A stretch of DNA of 47,910 nucleotides from a bacterium (GTDB taxonomy: Bacteria > Bacteroidota > Ignavibacteria > UBA10030): NCBI GenBank assembly GCA_007280275.1, contig QYQB01000043.1, positions 1 to 47,910 on the forward strand, written 5' to 3'. Below the pieces are notes generated by a model that did not search any database, was not told the DNA's origin, and worked only from the letters and a program-made list of their open reading frames with translations. The stretch's first letter is position 1. Each line of letters opens with the position of its first letter. The position numbers were made by a program, and so were the translations under genes. Of this stretch, positions 22,946 to 31,175 are shown piece after piece.

Positions 22946-25135
22946 ATGAGACCTGATTTGAAGCTTCCTCACCCGATTGTCTGGTTTTTCGTCCTCGTTT
23001 TCTTCTCGTTGCAGGCACTAGCCCAGACCCGAGAAGATTGCCTGACGTGTCACAGCGATTCTTCTCTGGCGATGGAGAAGAAAGGCAAACAAGTCCCTTT
23101 GTTTGTCAACGCGGCTATGCTGGAAAAATCCACCCATCGGAAGTTGGTTTGCGTTGCTTGTCACGCAGGCTTTGATGCTCAGAATGTCCCCCACAAAGAA
23201 AGAATCCAACCCGTCAACTGCCTGACGTGCCATAAGGATGCGCCGCTGAAGCATCGGTTCCATCCGCAGATGAATCTCGCAGGCGGAACGAACGGCAAGT
23301 CGGATGTCTCATGCAAAGAGTGTCATGGCACTCATGCTGTCGTCTCTCCGAAATCTCCCGGTTCAAAGTTCAACTCGGCAAAGCTGAGTGAGTTCTGTGG
23401 GTCGTGTCACAAGGATGTGAAGGAAACGTTTTCACAATCATCCCATGCGCACGCTCAGGTGTCGGGAATTCTGGGCGCACCGACGTGCATTGACTGTCAT
23501 CGAAACCCGATCGTTCACGTCACAGCAAAACAGGATACGACGGAGTTCAAGGTCGCGCAGGACAAACTCTGTCTCTCGTGCCACCTCGATGATCCAAATG
23601 TCCGGGCGCGGATGTCCCCTTCGACAGGATTCATCGGCGCATATGAGGGAAGCGTCCACGGATCAGCGCTGCAGCGTGGTAATGGAAACGCCGCAAACTG
23701 TGTGGATTGCCACGGCAGTCATGAGATGAAGAAGGGGGTGGATCCGACGTCCCGCGTTGCGAAGGCGAATATCCCTCAGACATGTGCCAAGTGCCACTCC
23801 GATGTCGCAAAGGCGTTCAGCTACAGCGTCCACGGTCTTGCCGTCAAGAACGGAAACATGTCGGCCCCCGTGTGCACAGATTGCCATGGTGAGCATAACA
23901 TTCTTAATCACAAGGACCCTCGCTCGCCGGTTGCTGCAGGCAATGTCTCAAGTCAGGTATGCTCCCCCTGCCATAGCTCTGTGAAGCTCAATCAGAAGTA
24001 TGGTCTTGCGAATGACCGTTTCAAGAGCTTCGCTGACAGCTACCACGGGTTGGCCGGCACGGCCGGCTCCGTACAGGTTGCCAACTGCGCCAGTTGTCAT
24101 GGTGTCCATGATATCAAGCCTTCGAGCGATCCAACCTCCCGCATCAGCAAAGCCAATCTCATCAATACTTGCGGGACGTGCCATCCCGGGGCGAACGAGA
24201 ACTTCACAAAGGGTTCCGTCCACGTCATCGCGACTGAGAAGCAAGAAGATGTGCTCTATTATGTCTCCACCACCTATATCATTCTCATCATCGTCCTCAT
24301 CGGTGGTATGCTTCTCCACAACCTGCTCGACTTTGTCAAGAAATCGAAGCGTCAACTCATGTATCGACGCGGCCTGATTCCACGGCCGCCGGTGGCACAC
24401 CGGTTGTACCTGCGGATGTCGCTGAACGAGCGCCTCCAGCACGCGTCCCTGGTGATCAGCTTCTTCACTCTCGTGTTCACCGGCTTTGCTCTGAAATATC
24501 CGGAAGCGTGGTGGGTGACACCGATTCGGAATATCAGTCCTCTGATGTTCGACCTGCGCGGAATTCTGCATCGGATTGCAGGCGTTGTGATGGTTGCGGC
24601 GAGTCTGTTCCATGTTTATTACGTTCTCTTCGTGCCCCGGGGAAAGCAGTTAATTCGTGATCTGCTTCCCAAAATCGAGGACGTGACCGATGCGATCGGT
24701 ATTCTGAAGTACAATCTCGGTTTCTCGCCGGTCAAACCGAAATTCGGGAGGTTCAGCTACATCGAGAAGAGCGAGTATTGGGCGCTGGTATGGGGAACGA
24801 TGGTGATGGCGGCGACCGGAGTCATCCTCTGGTTTGATAACACGTTCCTCGGGCTCCTGACGAAGCTATGGTGGGACGTGGCACGCACCGTCCACTACTA
24901 TGAGGCGTGGCTGGCTACCCTTGCCATTATCGTCTGGCATTTCTATTTCATCATGTTCAATCCCGATATTTATCCTATCAATCTCGCATTCTGGAAGGGG
25001 ACGCTGACAGAGGAAGAGATGGAAGAAGAACATCCGCTTGAGCTGGAAGAGATCCGTCACGCCGAAATGAAGGCGGCCCTGAGGAATCAAACTGAGCCCG
25101 AGAAGGAATCGGCATCTGTAGGGGCCAAAGAATAG
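22946..25135 (+). CDS. 13-heme c-type cytochrome fused to a membrane cytochrome b domain
   Basis: This is a 729-residue protein. After a signal peptide (about 1-27, ending QALAQ) comes a periplasmic region with thirteen CXXCH motifs between about residues 32 and 413. A membrane domain (about 436-680) follows, starting YIILIIVLIGGMLLHNLL. It contains several His-bearing helices (RLQHASLVISFF, GILHRIAGVVMVAASLFHVYY, HYYEAWLATLAIIVWHFYF) like the di-heme b subunits of formate dehydrogenase and thiosulfate reductase. The single chain can therefore take electrons from quinol and pass them to a periplasmic heme wire. CbcL-type proteins of Geobacter have a comparable c-plus-b design (family knowledge). 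The tail is acidic and cytoplasmic. The ATG at 22946 starts the signal peptide; an upstream TTG at 22910 is less likely. The next gene begins 4 bp after the stop. Confidence 0.88.
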   Translation: MRPDLKLPHPIVWFFVLVFFSLQALAQTREDCLTCHSDSSLAMEKKGKQVPLFVNAAMLEKSTHRKLVCVACHAGFDAQNVPHKERIQPVNCLTCHKDAPLKHRFHPQMNLAGGTNGKSDVSCKECHGTHAVVSPKSPGSKFNSAKLSEFCGSCHKDVKETFSQSSHAHAQVSGILGAPTCIDCHRNPIVHVTAKQDTTEFKVAQDKLCLSCHLDDPNVRARMSPSTGFIGAYEGSVHGSALQRGNGNAANCVDCHGSHEMKKGVDPTSRVAKANIPQTCAKCHSDVAKAFSYSVHGLAVKNGNMSAPVCTDCHGEHNILNHKDPRSPVAAGNVSSQVCSPCHSSVKLNQKYGLANDRFKSFADSYHGLAGTAGSVQVANCASCHGVHDIKPSSDPTSRISKANLINTCGTCHPGANENFTKGSVHVIATEKQEDVLYYVSTTYIILIIVLIGGMLLHNLLDFVKKSKRQLMYRRGLIPRPPVAHRLYLRMSLNERLQHASLVISFFTLVFTGFALKYPEAWWVTPIRNISPLMFDLRGILHRIAGVVMVAASLFHVYYVLFVPRGKQLIRDLLPKIEDVTDAIGILKYNLGFSPVKPKFGRFSYIEKSEYWALVWGTMVMAATGVILWFDNTFLGLLTKLWWDVARTVHYYEAWLATLAIIVWHFYFIMFNPDIYPINLAFWKGTLTEEEMEEEHPLELEEIRHAEMKAALRNQTEPEKESASVGAKE

Positions 25136-25139
25136 GATC

Positions 25140-27173
25140 ATGAAGCCTCTCGCACGCTTGAAAATTCATAGTACCTTGAAGTGCCATCGGCTCATTGTAC
25201 GATCGTTCTGGCTTATTGTTTTCGCGGGCTTGTGGCTGGCTCCGGCGTTCGGTCAGGAGAACACCGAATGTCTCGGTTGTCACAGCGACAAATCCCTTGA
25301 AGGGACCCGCAAAGGCAAGAAGTTCTCGGTTTTTGTCGATGAGAAGAAGTTCGGCCAGTCGATGCACTCTGCTCTTACGTGCGTTTCATGCCACGCTGAC
25401 CTTGCCGGCAAGGAACTACCTCACGCGGAAGGCCTTCAGAAAGTAGAATGTGGAACCTGCCACTCGGCCGAGCAGGAGCTGCATACAAAATCGCTTCACG
25501 GCAAAGCGATTGCACGAGGCGACGCCCTGGCCCCGCATTGCAACGATTGCCACGGCAACCACAATATACTCTCCTCGAAAGACCAGCGTTCACCGATCTC
25601 GCCGCTCCAGATCCCATTCCTGTGTGGGAAATGCCACCAGGAAGGATCGCTGGTGACCGCTCAGCGCACGATTCACCAGGATCATATTCTGGAGAATTTC
25701 TCTGAGAGTATCCACGGTCAGGCCCTCTTCCAGAAGGGATTGATTGTCGCGCCCAACTGCGCTTCGTGCCATACGCCGCATTCAATTCTTCCTCACACTG
25801 ATCCGGCGTCGTCGATTGCCAGGGGGAACATCTCCAAGACGTGCACGAAATGTCATGCGCAGATCGAGATTGTACACCGCAAGGTCATTCGCGGGGAGCT
25901 CTGGGAAAAACAGGCGCACACGCTGCCCGCGTGTATAGATTGTCATCAACCCCACAAGATACGGAAGGTCTTCTACACGCAGGGGATGGCGGATAAGGAT
26001 TGCCTCCGCTGCCACGAGAACAGGAACCTCAAGTCGTCGAAGGACGGCCGGTCACTCTACGTGCAGGGGGAACAGCTTGGGTTTTCACGACACTCGAAAG
26101 TCTCGTGCAGCCAATGCCATTCCGAAGTCAGCGTTTCGCGCCTTCGTCCATGCGAGACGATCACGAAAAAAGTGGACTGCTCATCCTGTCACGCCGAGCT
26201 CGCGCAGCAGTATCAGGTTAGCACGCATGGGAAGATGGCCGCGAAAAATGACCCCAACGCCCCGACGTGCAAGGAATGTCACGGTACACATCTCGTACTC
26301 GGAAAGCTGAGTCCAAATTCCGCAACCTTCGCAACGAATGTCCCACTCCTGTGTGCGAAGTGCCATCGGGAAGGACAGAAAGCGGCCGTCCGCTACACCG
26401 GCTCCCAGCATGAGATCATCGAGCACTACACCGAAAGCATCCACGGCAAAGGGTTGATGAAGAGCGGGCTGACAGTGACGGCAACGTGCACCAGCTGCCA
26501 CTCTGCCCACAGCGTGTTGCCGAAGAGCGATTCGCTCTCAAGCGTGAATCCAAAGAATGTTCCTCAGACCTGCGGGCGGTGTCATCACGGGATTCAAGAA
26601 CAATTCGAATTGAGCATCCACGCGGTCCTGGTTGGGAAGACCGACAAACCGTTGCCGGTGTGCAACGATTGCCATACAGCGCATACCATCCGGCGTGCGG
26701 ATGAAACAGGATTCAAGCTTCAGATCATGTCTCAATGCGGAAGGTGTCACGAGGCAATCGCAAAGACATACTTCGATACCTACCACGGGAAAGTATCTCA
26801 GCTTGGCTACACTAAAACAGCGAAGTGCTATGATTGTCACGGCGCTCATGACATCCTTCCAATTTCCGACTCCCGCTCGCACCTGAGCAGAGAAAAGGTT
26901 GTCGGCACATGTCAGAAGTGCCATTCCGGAGCCAACCGGCGGTTTGCAGGGTACCTGACGCACGCGACGCATCACGATCCGGAGAAATATCCGTTTCTCT
27001 TCTGGACGTTCTGGGGTATGACTTCGTTGTTGGTCGGCACATTTGTTCTTGGCGGCGTGCATACGCTCCTCTGGTTGCCTCGTGCTCTTCAGATGCAGCG
27101 CCAGCGCCGCAGGGAGTCTGGGCAACAGAACCAGGGAGACAAAGGAGAGCATGGAGACAACAGCAAAGCCTGA
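25140..27173 (+). CDS. 19-heme c-type cytochrome with internal octaheme duplication and C-terminal membrane anchor
   Basis: This is a 677-residue protein. A signal peptide (cleavage near APAFGQ) precedes nineteen CXXCH motifs between about residues 43 and 595. Motif order and flanking sequence show two homologous units. Motifs 1-8 (CLGCH, CVSCH, CGTCH, CNDCH, CGKCH, CASCH, CTKCH, CIDCH) correspond to motifs 9-16 (CLRCH, CSQCH, CSSCH, CKECH, CAKCH, CTSCH, CGRCH, CNDCH), and three more (CGRCH, CYDCH, CQKCH) follow. A membrane helix near 617-648 and a charged cytoplasmic tail end the chain. It probably forms a periplasmic wire with the cytochrome b encoded next, whose start lies inside the end of this gene. 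Spacing to the previous gene is 4 bp. Confidence 0.88.
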   Translation: MKPLARLKIHSTLKCHRLIVRSFWLIVFAGLWLAPAFGQENTECLGCHSDKSLEGTRKGKKFSVFVDEKKFGQSMHSALTCVSCHADLAGKELPHAEGLQKVECGTCHSAEQELHTKSLHGKAIARGDALAPHCNDCHGNHNILSSKDQRSPISPLQIPFLCGKCHQEGSLVTAQRTIHQDHILENFSESIHGQALFQKGLIVAPNCASCHTPHSILPHTDPASSIARGNISKTCTKCHAQIEIVHRKVIRGELWEKQAHTLPACIDCHQPHKIRKVFYTQGMADKDCLRCHENRNLKSSKDGRSLYVQGEQLGFSRHSKVSCSQCHSEVSVSRLRPCETITKKVDCSSCHAELAQQYQVSTHGKMAAKNDPNAPTCKECHGTHLVLGKLSPNSATFATNVPLLCAKCHREGQKAAVRYTGSQHEIIEHYTESIHGKGLMKSGLTVTATCTSCHSAHSVLPKSDSLSSVNPKNVPQTCGRCHHGIQEQFELSIHAVLVGKTDKPLPVCNDCHTAHTIRRADETGFKLQIMSQCGRCHEAIAKTYFDTYHGKVSQLGYTKTAKCYDCHGAHDILPISDSRSHLSREKVVGTCQKCHSGANRRFAGYLTHATHHDPEKYPFLFWTFWGMTSLLVGTFVLGGVHTLLWLPRALQMQRQRRRESGQQNQGDKGEHGDNSKA

Positions 27174-28050
27174 ATCGGCACATGAGGCGCACGGGATCTC
27201 CCTGGCTTCCACAGCCGAAGTTGGCGAGAGACAGTTCCTCCGATTCAAGAGACTGAATCGGATCCTTCATATTATTATGATTGTGAGTTTCATGAGTCTG
27301 GCCCTCACCGGGATGACGTTGAAGTTTGCCTACACCGGATGGGCCGCATTCCTCTCTCGGTTGTTCGGAGGTTACGAATCGGCAGGATATATCCACCGGC
27401 TCGCGGCGGTTGCCATGATTGGGATCTTTATCGCCCACATTGTCGACGTAGTGAGGATGAAGAAACGTCTCTACCCTTCGTGGCGTAGCTTGCTTCTCGG
27501 ACCTGATTCCATGGTGTTCAACAAGAAAGACCTTCAGGATTTGATCGGGAATTTCAAGTGGTTCCTGGGGCGGGGCCCCCGGCCCGAATACGGCCGTTGG
27601 ACATATTGGGAGAAGTTCGACTACTTCGCAGTCTTCTGGGGCATGGCCGTCATCGGATCGACAGGACTCATGCTTTGGTTCCCGGAGTTCTTCACACTGG
27701 TTTTTCCCGGATGGTTTCTTAATGTGGCTGGCATCATTCACAGCGATGAGGCGTTGTTGGCTGTGGGTTTCATTTTTACCGTTCACTTCTTCAATACCCA
27801 CCTCCGGCCTGAGAAATTCCCAATGGATATCGTTGTGTTTACAGGCCGAATGCCCGTCGATGACCTCAAAGACGACAAGCCAGCGGAGTATCGCATGCTT
27901 GTCAAGGAAGGCATGCTGGAAGAGAACCTGGTTGAAGCGTATCCTCCCATCGTGATCCGTGCAATCCGTCTGTTCGGCTGGACAGCGCTCTGCATCGGTT
28001 TCAGTATCGTCGTTTGGATCATTTATGCTATGCTGTTTGCATACCAATAA
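27151..28050 (+). CDS. Membrane cytochrome b subunit (FdhI/thiosulfate-reductase-like)
   Basis: This is a 299-residue protein if it starts at the ATG at 27151, which has AAAGGAG just upstream and overlaps the end of the 19-heme gene by 23 bp, implying translational coupling. Hydrophobic helices carry paired His residues: [42 protein letters not shown], and [22 protein letters not shown]. They are typical heme b ligands in this family. The PEKFP motif after the last pair is shared with the b domain of the fusion protein encoded upstream (PDIYP). It most likely oxidises menaquinol and delivers electrons to the 19-heme partner. A C-terminal helix follows a charged loop. Confidence 0.85.
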   Translation: METTAKPESAHEAHGISLASTAEVGERQFLRFKRLNRILHIIMIVSFMSLALTGMTLKFAYTGWAAFLSRLFGGYESAGYIHRLAAVAMIGIFIAHIVDVVRMKKRLYPSWRSLLLGPDSMVFNKKDLQDLIGNFKWFLGRGPRPEYGRWTYWEKFDYFAVFWGMAVIGSTGLMLWFPEFFTLVFPGWFLNVAGIIHSDEALLAVGFIFTVHFFNTHLRPEKFPMDIVVFTGRMPVDDLKDDKPAEYRMLVKEGMLEENLVEAYPPIVIRAIRLFGWTALCIGFSIVVWIIYAMLFAYQ

Positions 28051-28118
28051 TGAGAAGAAAACCGTTGCAAATGAGGGCTGTTGCTAGTATTATCGATATC
28101 AAATTCTATCGAGGTGCC

Positions 28119-28142
28119 ATGATCGTCCGGATCATATCATGA
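28119..28142 (+). CDS. Seven-codon leader ORF overlapping the start of the ImcH-like gene
   Basis: GAGG at 28111-28114 precedes an ATG that reads MIVRIIS and stops at a TGA overlapping the downstream ATG (ATGA). The downstream gene has no ribosome-binding site of its own at useful distance. This suggests translation re-initiation from the mini-ORF. It may be only a device to load ribosomes. Confidence 0.4.
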   Translation: MIVRIIS

Positions 28143-29629
28143 AGCGAATTTTCCCGTCATCCTTTTACAACCCAGTCACACTCGCCGGTGCTGCGATCGC
28201 TGGAGTAAGTTTCGGTCTTATTCTCTTCTTGATGGTTTTGGAGACCGTGACGAACAACCCGAAGCCCTACATGGGGATCATTGCGTTCGTACTTCTCCCA
28301 TCGATACTGCTCATAGGCCTTTTTATCCTGGTGTTCGGGATATTCCGTGCGAGACGACGCGAGCAAGCTGGTAAACCAGAGATGCGTCTGCCTCAAATTG
28401 ATCTCAACAATCCAAGGCACCGCACAGCGTTTATCTTTTTTTCCTTCGGCACGATTCTTCTTTTATTGCTCTCGGCTTTTGGGAGTTTCAAAGCGTATGA
28501 ACACACCGACTCAGACCAGTTTTGCGGAGAGACCTGCCACAAAGTCATGGCTCCGGAATACACAGCGTATCAATTCTCGCCTCATGCTCGCGTCGGGTGT
28601 GTAAAATGCCACATTGGGCCGGGAACCGGATGGTTTGTCCGTTCGAAGCTCTCCGGTGCATATCAGGTTTATGCAACGTTGTTCAACAAGTATCCGAGAC
28701 CAATCCCGACACCGATCGAAAACCTGCGTCCGGCGCAGGAGACGTGCGAACAATGCCACTGGCCGAAACACTTCTTCCGAGAAAAGCAAATCATCAACAC
28801 CTATTACACATCTGACGAGAAGAATACAAAGTGGATGCTCGACCTCCTCATAAAGATTGGAGGGGGCAACATCGAGGCGGGTCCGACCTCCGGTATCCAC
28901 TGGCATATGAATATCGGGAACCAGGTGACCTATGCCACGACCGACTCGCAACGTCAGATCATCCCGTGGGTTCAGGTGAAGGCCGCCGATGGAAAAGTGG
29001 TGACGTACAAATCGTCGGATAATCCTCTTAGTGATGATGATCTCCAGAAGGCAAAGAAGCGTCGGATGGATTGCATCGACTGCCACAACCGTCCGGCGCA
29101 CATTTATCATCCGCCGGCTCGTTCTGTCAACCACATCATTTCATTGGGATGGATTGATCAGGAACTACCGAGTGTGAAGAGCATAGCGGTGAAAGCGCTT
29201 GAGCTGCCGTACTCAACGAAGCAAGCCGCGCTTGACAGTATTAAGCTCGTGATTCAGGAATTCTACCGCACGACCCACCCGGAGGTGATGGCAAAGAAGA
29301 CCCAACAAGTCGAGAGGGCGATTGAAGAAGTCCAGAAAATCTATAGCCGTAACTACTTCCCTGAGATGCAGGTCAATTGGAAGAAGTTCAACGACAACAT
29401 TGGCCATATGTACTATCCGGGGTGTTTCCGATGCCATGACGGGAAGCACGTCTCCGAAGATGGAAAAGTTCTGTCGAGAGACTGCAATGTTTGCCACACG
29501 ATTCTTGCCCAGCAATTTGAAAAGGACAAGCTGCGAATGTCGTTGGGGGGCGTAGAATACAAGCATCCTGTCGATATCGGCGATTCGTGGAAAGAAATGA
29601 ATTGCAGTGATTGTCACAATGGCCGATGA
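28139..29629 (+). CDS. ImcH/NapC-NirT-like inner-membrane heptaheme cytochrome
   Basis: This 496-residue protein has three N-terminal membrane helices (about 14-36, 45-68 and 97-118), then a periplasmic domain with seven heme motifs. The first is CX3CH (CGETCH, near residue 129) followed by VMAPEY. That is the pattern of NapC/NirT quinol dehydrogenases, in which a nearby Met or similar residue can serve the first heme. The others are CVKCH, CEQCH, CIDCH, CFRCH, CNVCH and CSDCH. Length, helix layout and heme number resemble ImcH, an inner-membrane cytochrome needed in Geobacter for high-potential extracellular acceptors (family knowledge). It would therefore provide a quinol exit separate from the cytochrome b proteins. 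The start overlaps a short leader ORF (ATGA). Confidence 0.85.
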   Translation: MKRIFPSSFYNPVTLAGAAIAGVSFGLILFLMVLETVTNNPKPYMGIIAFVLLPSILLIGLFILVFGIFRARRREQAGKPEMRLPQIDLNNPRHRTAFIFFSFGTILLLLLSAFGSFKAYEHTDSDQFCGETCHKVMAPEYTAYQFSPHARVGCVKCHIGPGTGWFVRSKLSGAYQVYATLFNKYPRPIPTPIENLRPAQETCEQCHWPKHFFREKQIINTYYTSDEKNTKWMLDLLIKIGGGNIEAGPTSGIHWHMNIGNQVTYATTDSQRQIIPWVQVKAADGKVVTYKSSDNPLSDDDLQKAKKRRMDCIDCHNRPAHIYHPPARSVNHIISLGWIDQELPSVKSIAVKALELPYSTKQAALDSIKLVIQEFYRTTHPEVMAKKTQQVERAIEEVQKIYSRNYFPEMQVNWKKFNDNIGHMYYPGCFRCHDGKHVSEDGKVLSRDCNVCHTILAQQFEKDKLRMSLGGVEYKHPVDIGDSWKEMNCSDCHNGR

Positions 29630-29692
29630 TGCCATTGTTCCTAGTCAAGAGACTCCGATGAACAACATTGTTTTGCGGCCCTGGGAGGGTGA

Positions 29693-30433
29693 ATGAAAAT
29701 GTTTCTGCAAAAAATGCCGGATGCTCTCAAACGAGTCCTCGCGGTGTTTGTGCTGGTGGCTGCGGCGGCAGTGCTCGTGCGCGTCGTCCTTCCTGCCTCC
29801 TTGACGGATTCGCGACTGCATATCAAGTCCACGGTCGAGCGCGAGATGGCGCACCCGGTACGGTACGCCGGTTCTGAGGCCTGCGCTGATTGCCACGAGG
29901 AATACAAGGTCAAGCAAGGGGGGTATCACAAGAATCTCTCCTGCGAGACGTGTCATGGCGCCGCGAAGGAACACTCTGAGAATCCGTCCGAGCTCAAGCC
30001 CAAGCTGCCAAGAATGAGGGAATTCTGCGCCGGCTGCCACACGTACAACCCATCCAGACCATCGGGATTTCCTCAAGTCAACCCGGCGGCGCACAATCCG
30101 CTCAAGGTATGCGTTGAATGCCATAACCCGCATGACCCGAAGCCCACAAGGACCCCGCAGGAATGTTCGGCGTGCCATGCAGAGATTGCTCGGACAAAAG
30201 AACTTTCCCCGCACGCCCAGCTGGAATGCACTAACTGTCACACTGTTCCACAGGAACACAAACTGGCACCACGGTCGGTAAGGGCAGGAATTCCATCGGA
30301 GCGCTCGTTCTGCGGCAAGTGCCATAGTAAAGATTCGGGAAGAAAAGAAGCCCCGAAGGTAGATTTCCTCACTCACGGTGAGAAGTACTTGTGCTGGCAG
30401 TGCCACTATCCACATATGCCGGAGGTGCAATAG
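29693..30433 (+). CDS. Membrane-anchored octaheme c-type cytochrome
   Basis: This 246-residue protein has one N-terminal membrane helix (about 13-33) and eight CXXCH motifs: CADCH, CETCH, CAGCH, CVECH, CSACH, CTNCH, CGKCH and CWQCH. GGGAGG lies four bases before the ATG. The next two genes encode a Tat-exported four-cluster ferredoxin and an NrfD-type quinone-reactive protein. The three resemble the cytochrome/FeS/NrfD core of alternative complex III or of Nrf/Psr-type complexes, but with no molybdopterin subunit. This cytochrome would be the electron exit (or entry) of that module. The stop codon lies two bases before the next ATG, whose ribosome-binding site is inside this gene. Confidence 0.85.
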   Translation: MKMFLQKMPDALKRVLAVFVLVAAAAVLVRVVLPASLTDSRLHIKSTVEREMAHPVRYAGSEACADCHEEYKVKQGGYHKNLSCETCHGAAKEHSENPSELKPKLPRMREFCAGCHTYNPSRPSGFPQVNPAAHNPLKVCVECHNPHDPKPTRTPQECSACHAEIARTKELSPHAQLECTNCHTVPQEHKLAPRSVRAGIPSERSFCGKCHSKDSGRKEAPKVDFLTHGEKYLCWQCHYPHMPEVQ

Positions 30434-30434
30434 C

Positions 30435-31175
30435 ATGGAGCGAAGAAGATTTCTGTCCAAGTTCATGTCGATCGCTGCCTCGGCTACTGTCGTCAGTGGA
30501 TTTTTCAAGCGTGCGGTTGCCCGCACAGACGGGTACGATCCGAAGGGCCATTACTATGGAATGGGAATCCAGATCGACAAATGCATTGGCTGCGGAAAAT
30601 GTGTGGAGGCGTGCAAAGAAGAAAACAACGTCCCCAAAGAACCATTTTTCTTCCGCACGTGGGTCGAGCGATATGTGATTAAGAAAGATGGAGAAACGTC
30701 CGTTCAGAACACCGATATGAGAATCGAACGGTCGAACGAAGTGTTCACTGAGAGAGACATCCTCAGAAGCTTTTTTGTACCCAAACTGTGCAATCAGTGT
30801 GACAATCCTCCGTGTGTTCAAGTCTGCCCCGTTGGGGCAACATTCAAGACCGAGGATGGGGTGATTCTCGTTGACGATGAACGATGCGTCGGGTGCCGGT
30901 ATTGTATCCAGGCCTGTCCCTACGGAGCCCGCTATCTTCATCCGGAGAGGGAAACTGCGGACAAGTGTACATTTTGCTATCACAGGATCACAAAAGGAAT
31001 GCTGCCTGCATGCGTCGAAGTATGCCCCAGCCAGGCGAGAATTTTCGGTGATGTGAAAAGCAGCGCAAGTCCCCTCGGGCGGTTCAAGCGGATGAACAAA
31101 CTCCATGTACTGAAGCCGTCCTTGAATACGGAGCCCAAAGTCTCTTATTCTGGTCTTGATGGAGAAGTGCGATGA
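30435..31175 (+). CDS. Tat-exported ferredoxin subunit with four 4Fe-4S clusters (NrfC/HybA-like)
   Basis: This is a 246-residue protein from the ATG at 30435, supported by GGAGGTG seven bases upstream. It opens with a twin-arginine signal (MERRRFLSKF). Four Cys clusters follow: CIGCGKCVEAC, CNQCDNPPCVQVCP, CVGCRYCIQACPYG, and CTFC with CVEVCP. That is the standard arrangement in NrfC, PsrB and HybA subunits that sit between a periplasmic catalytic partner and an NrfD-type membrane protein. No catalytic molybdenum subunit is encoded here, so the octaheme cytochrome next door is the likely partner. The ATG of the NrfD gene overlaps its stop (ATGA), implying coupled synthesis of a complex. Confidence 0.9.
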   Translation: MERRRFLSKFMSIAASATVVSGFFKRAVARTDGYDPKGHYYGMGIQIDKCIGCGKCVEACKEENNVPKEPFFFRTWVERYVIKKDGETSVQNTDMRIERSNEVFTERDILRSFFVPKLCNQCDNPPCVQVCPVGATFKTEDGVILVDDERCVGCRYCIQACPYGARYLHPERETADKCTFCYHRITKGMLPACVEVCPSQARIFGDVKSSASPLGRFKRMNKLHVLKPSLNTEPKVSYSGLDGEVR

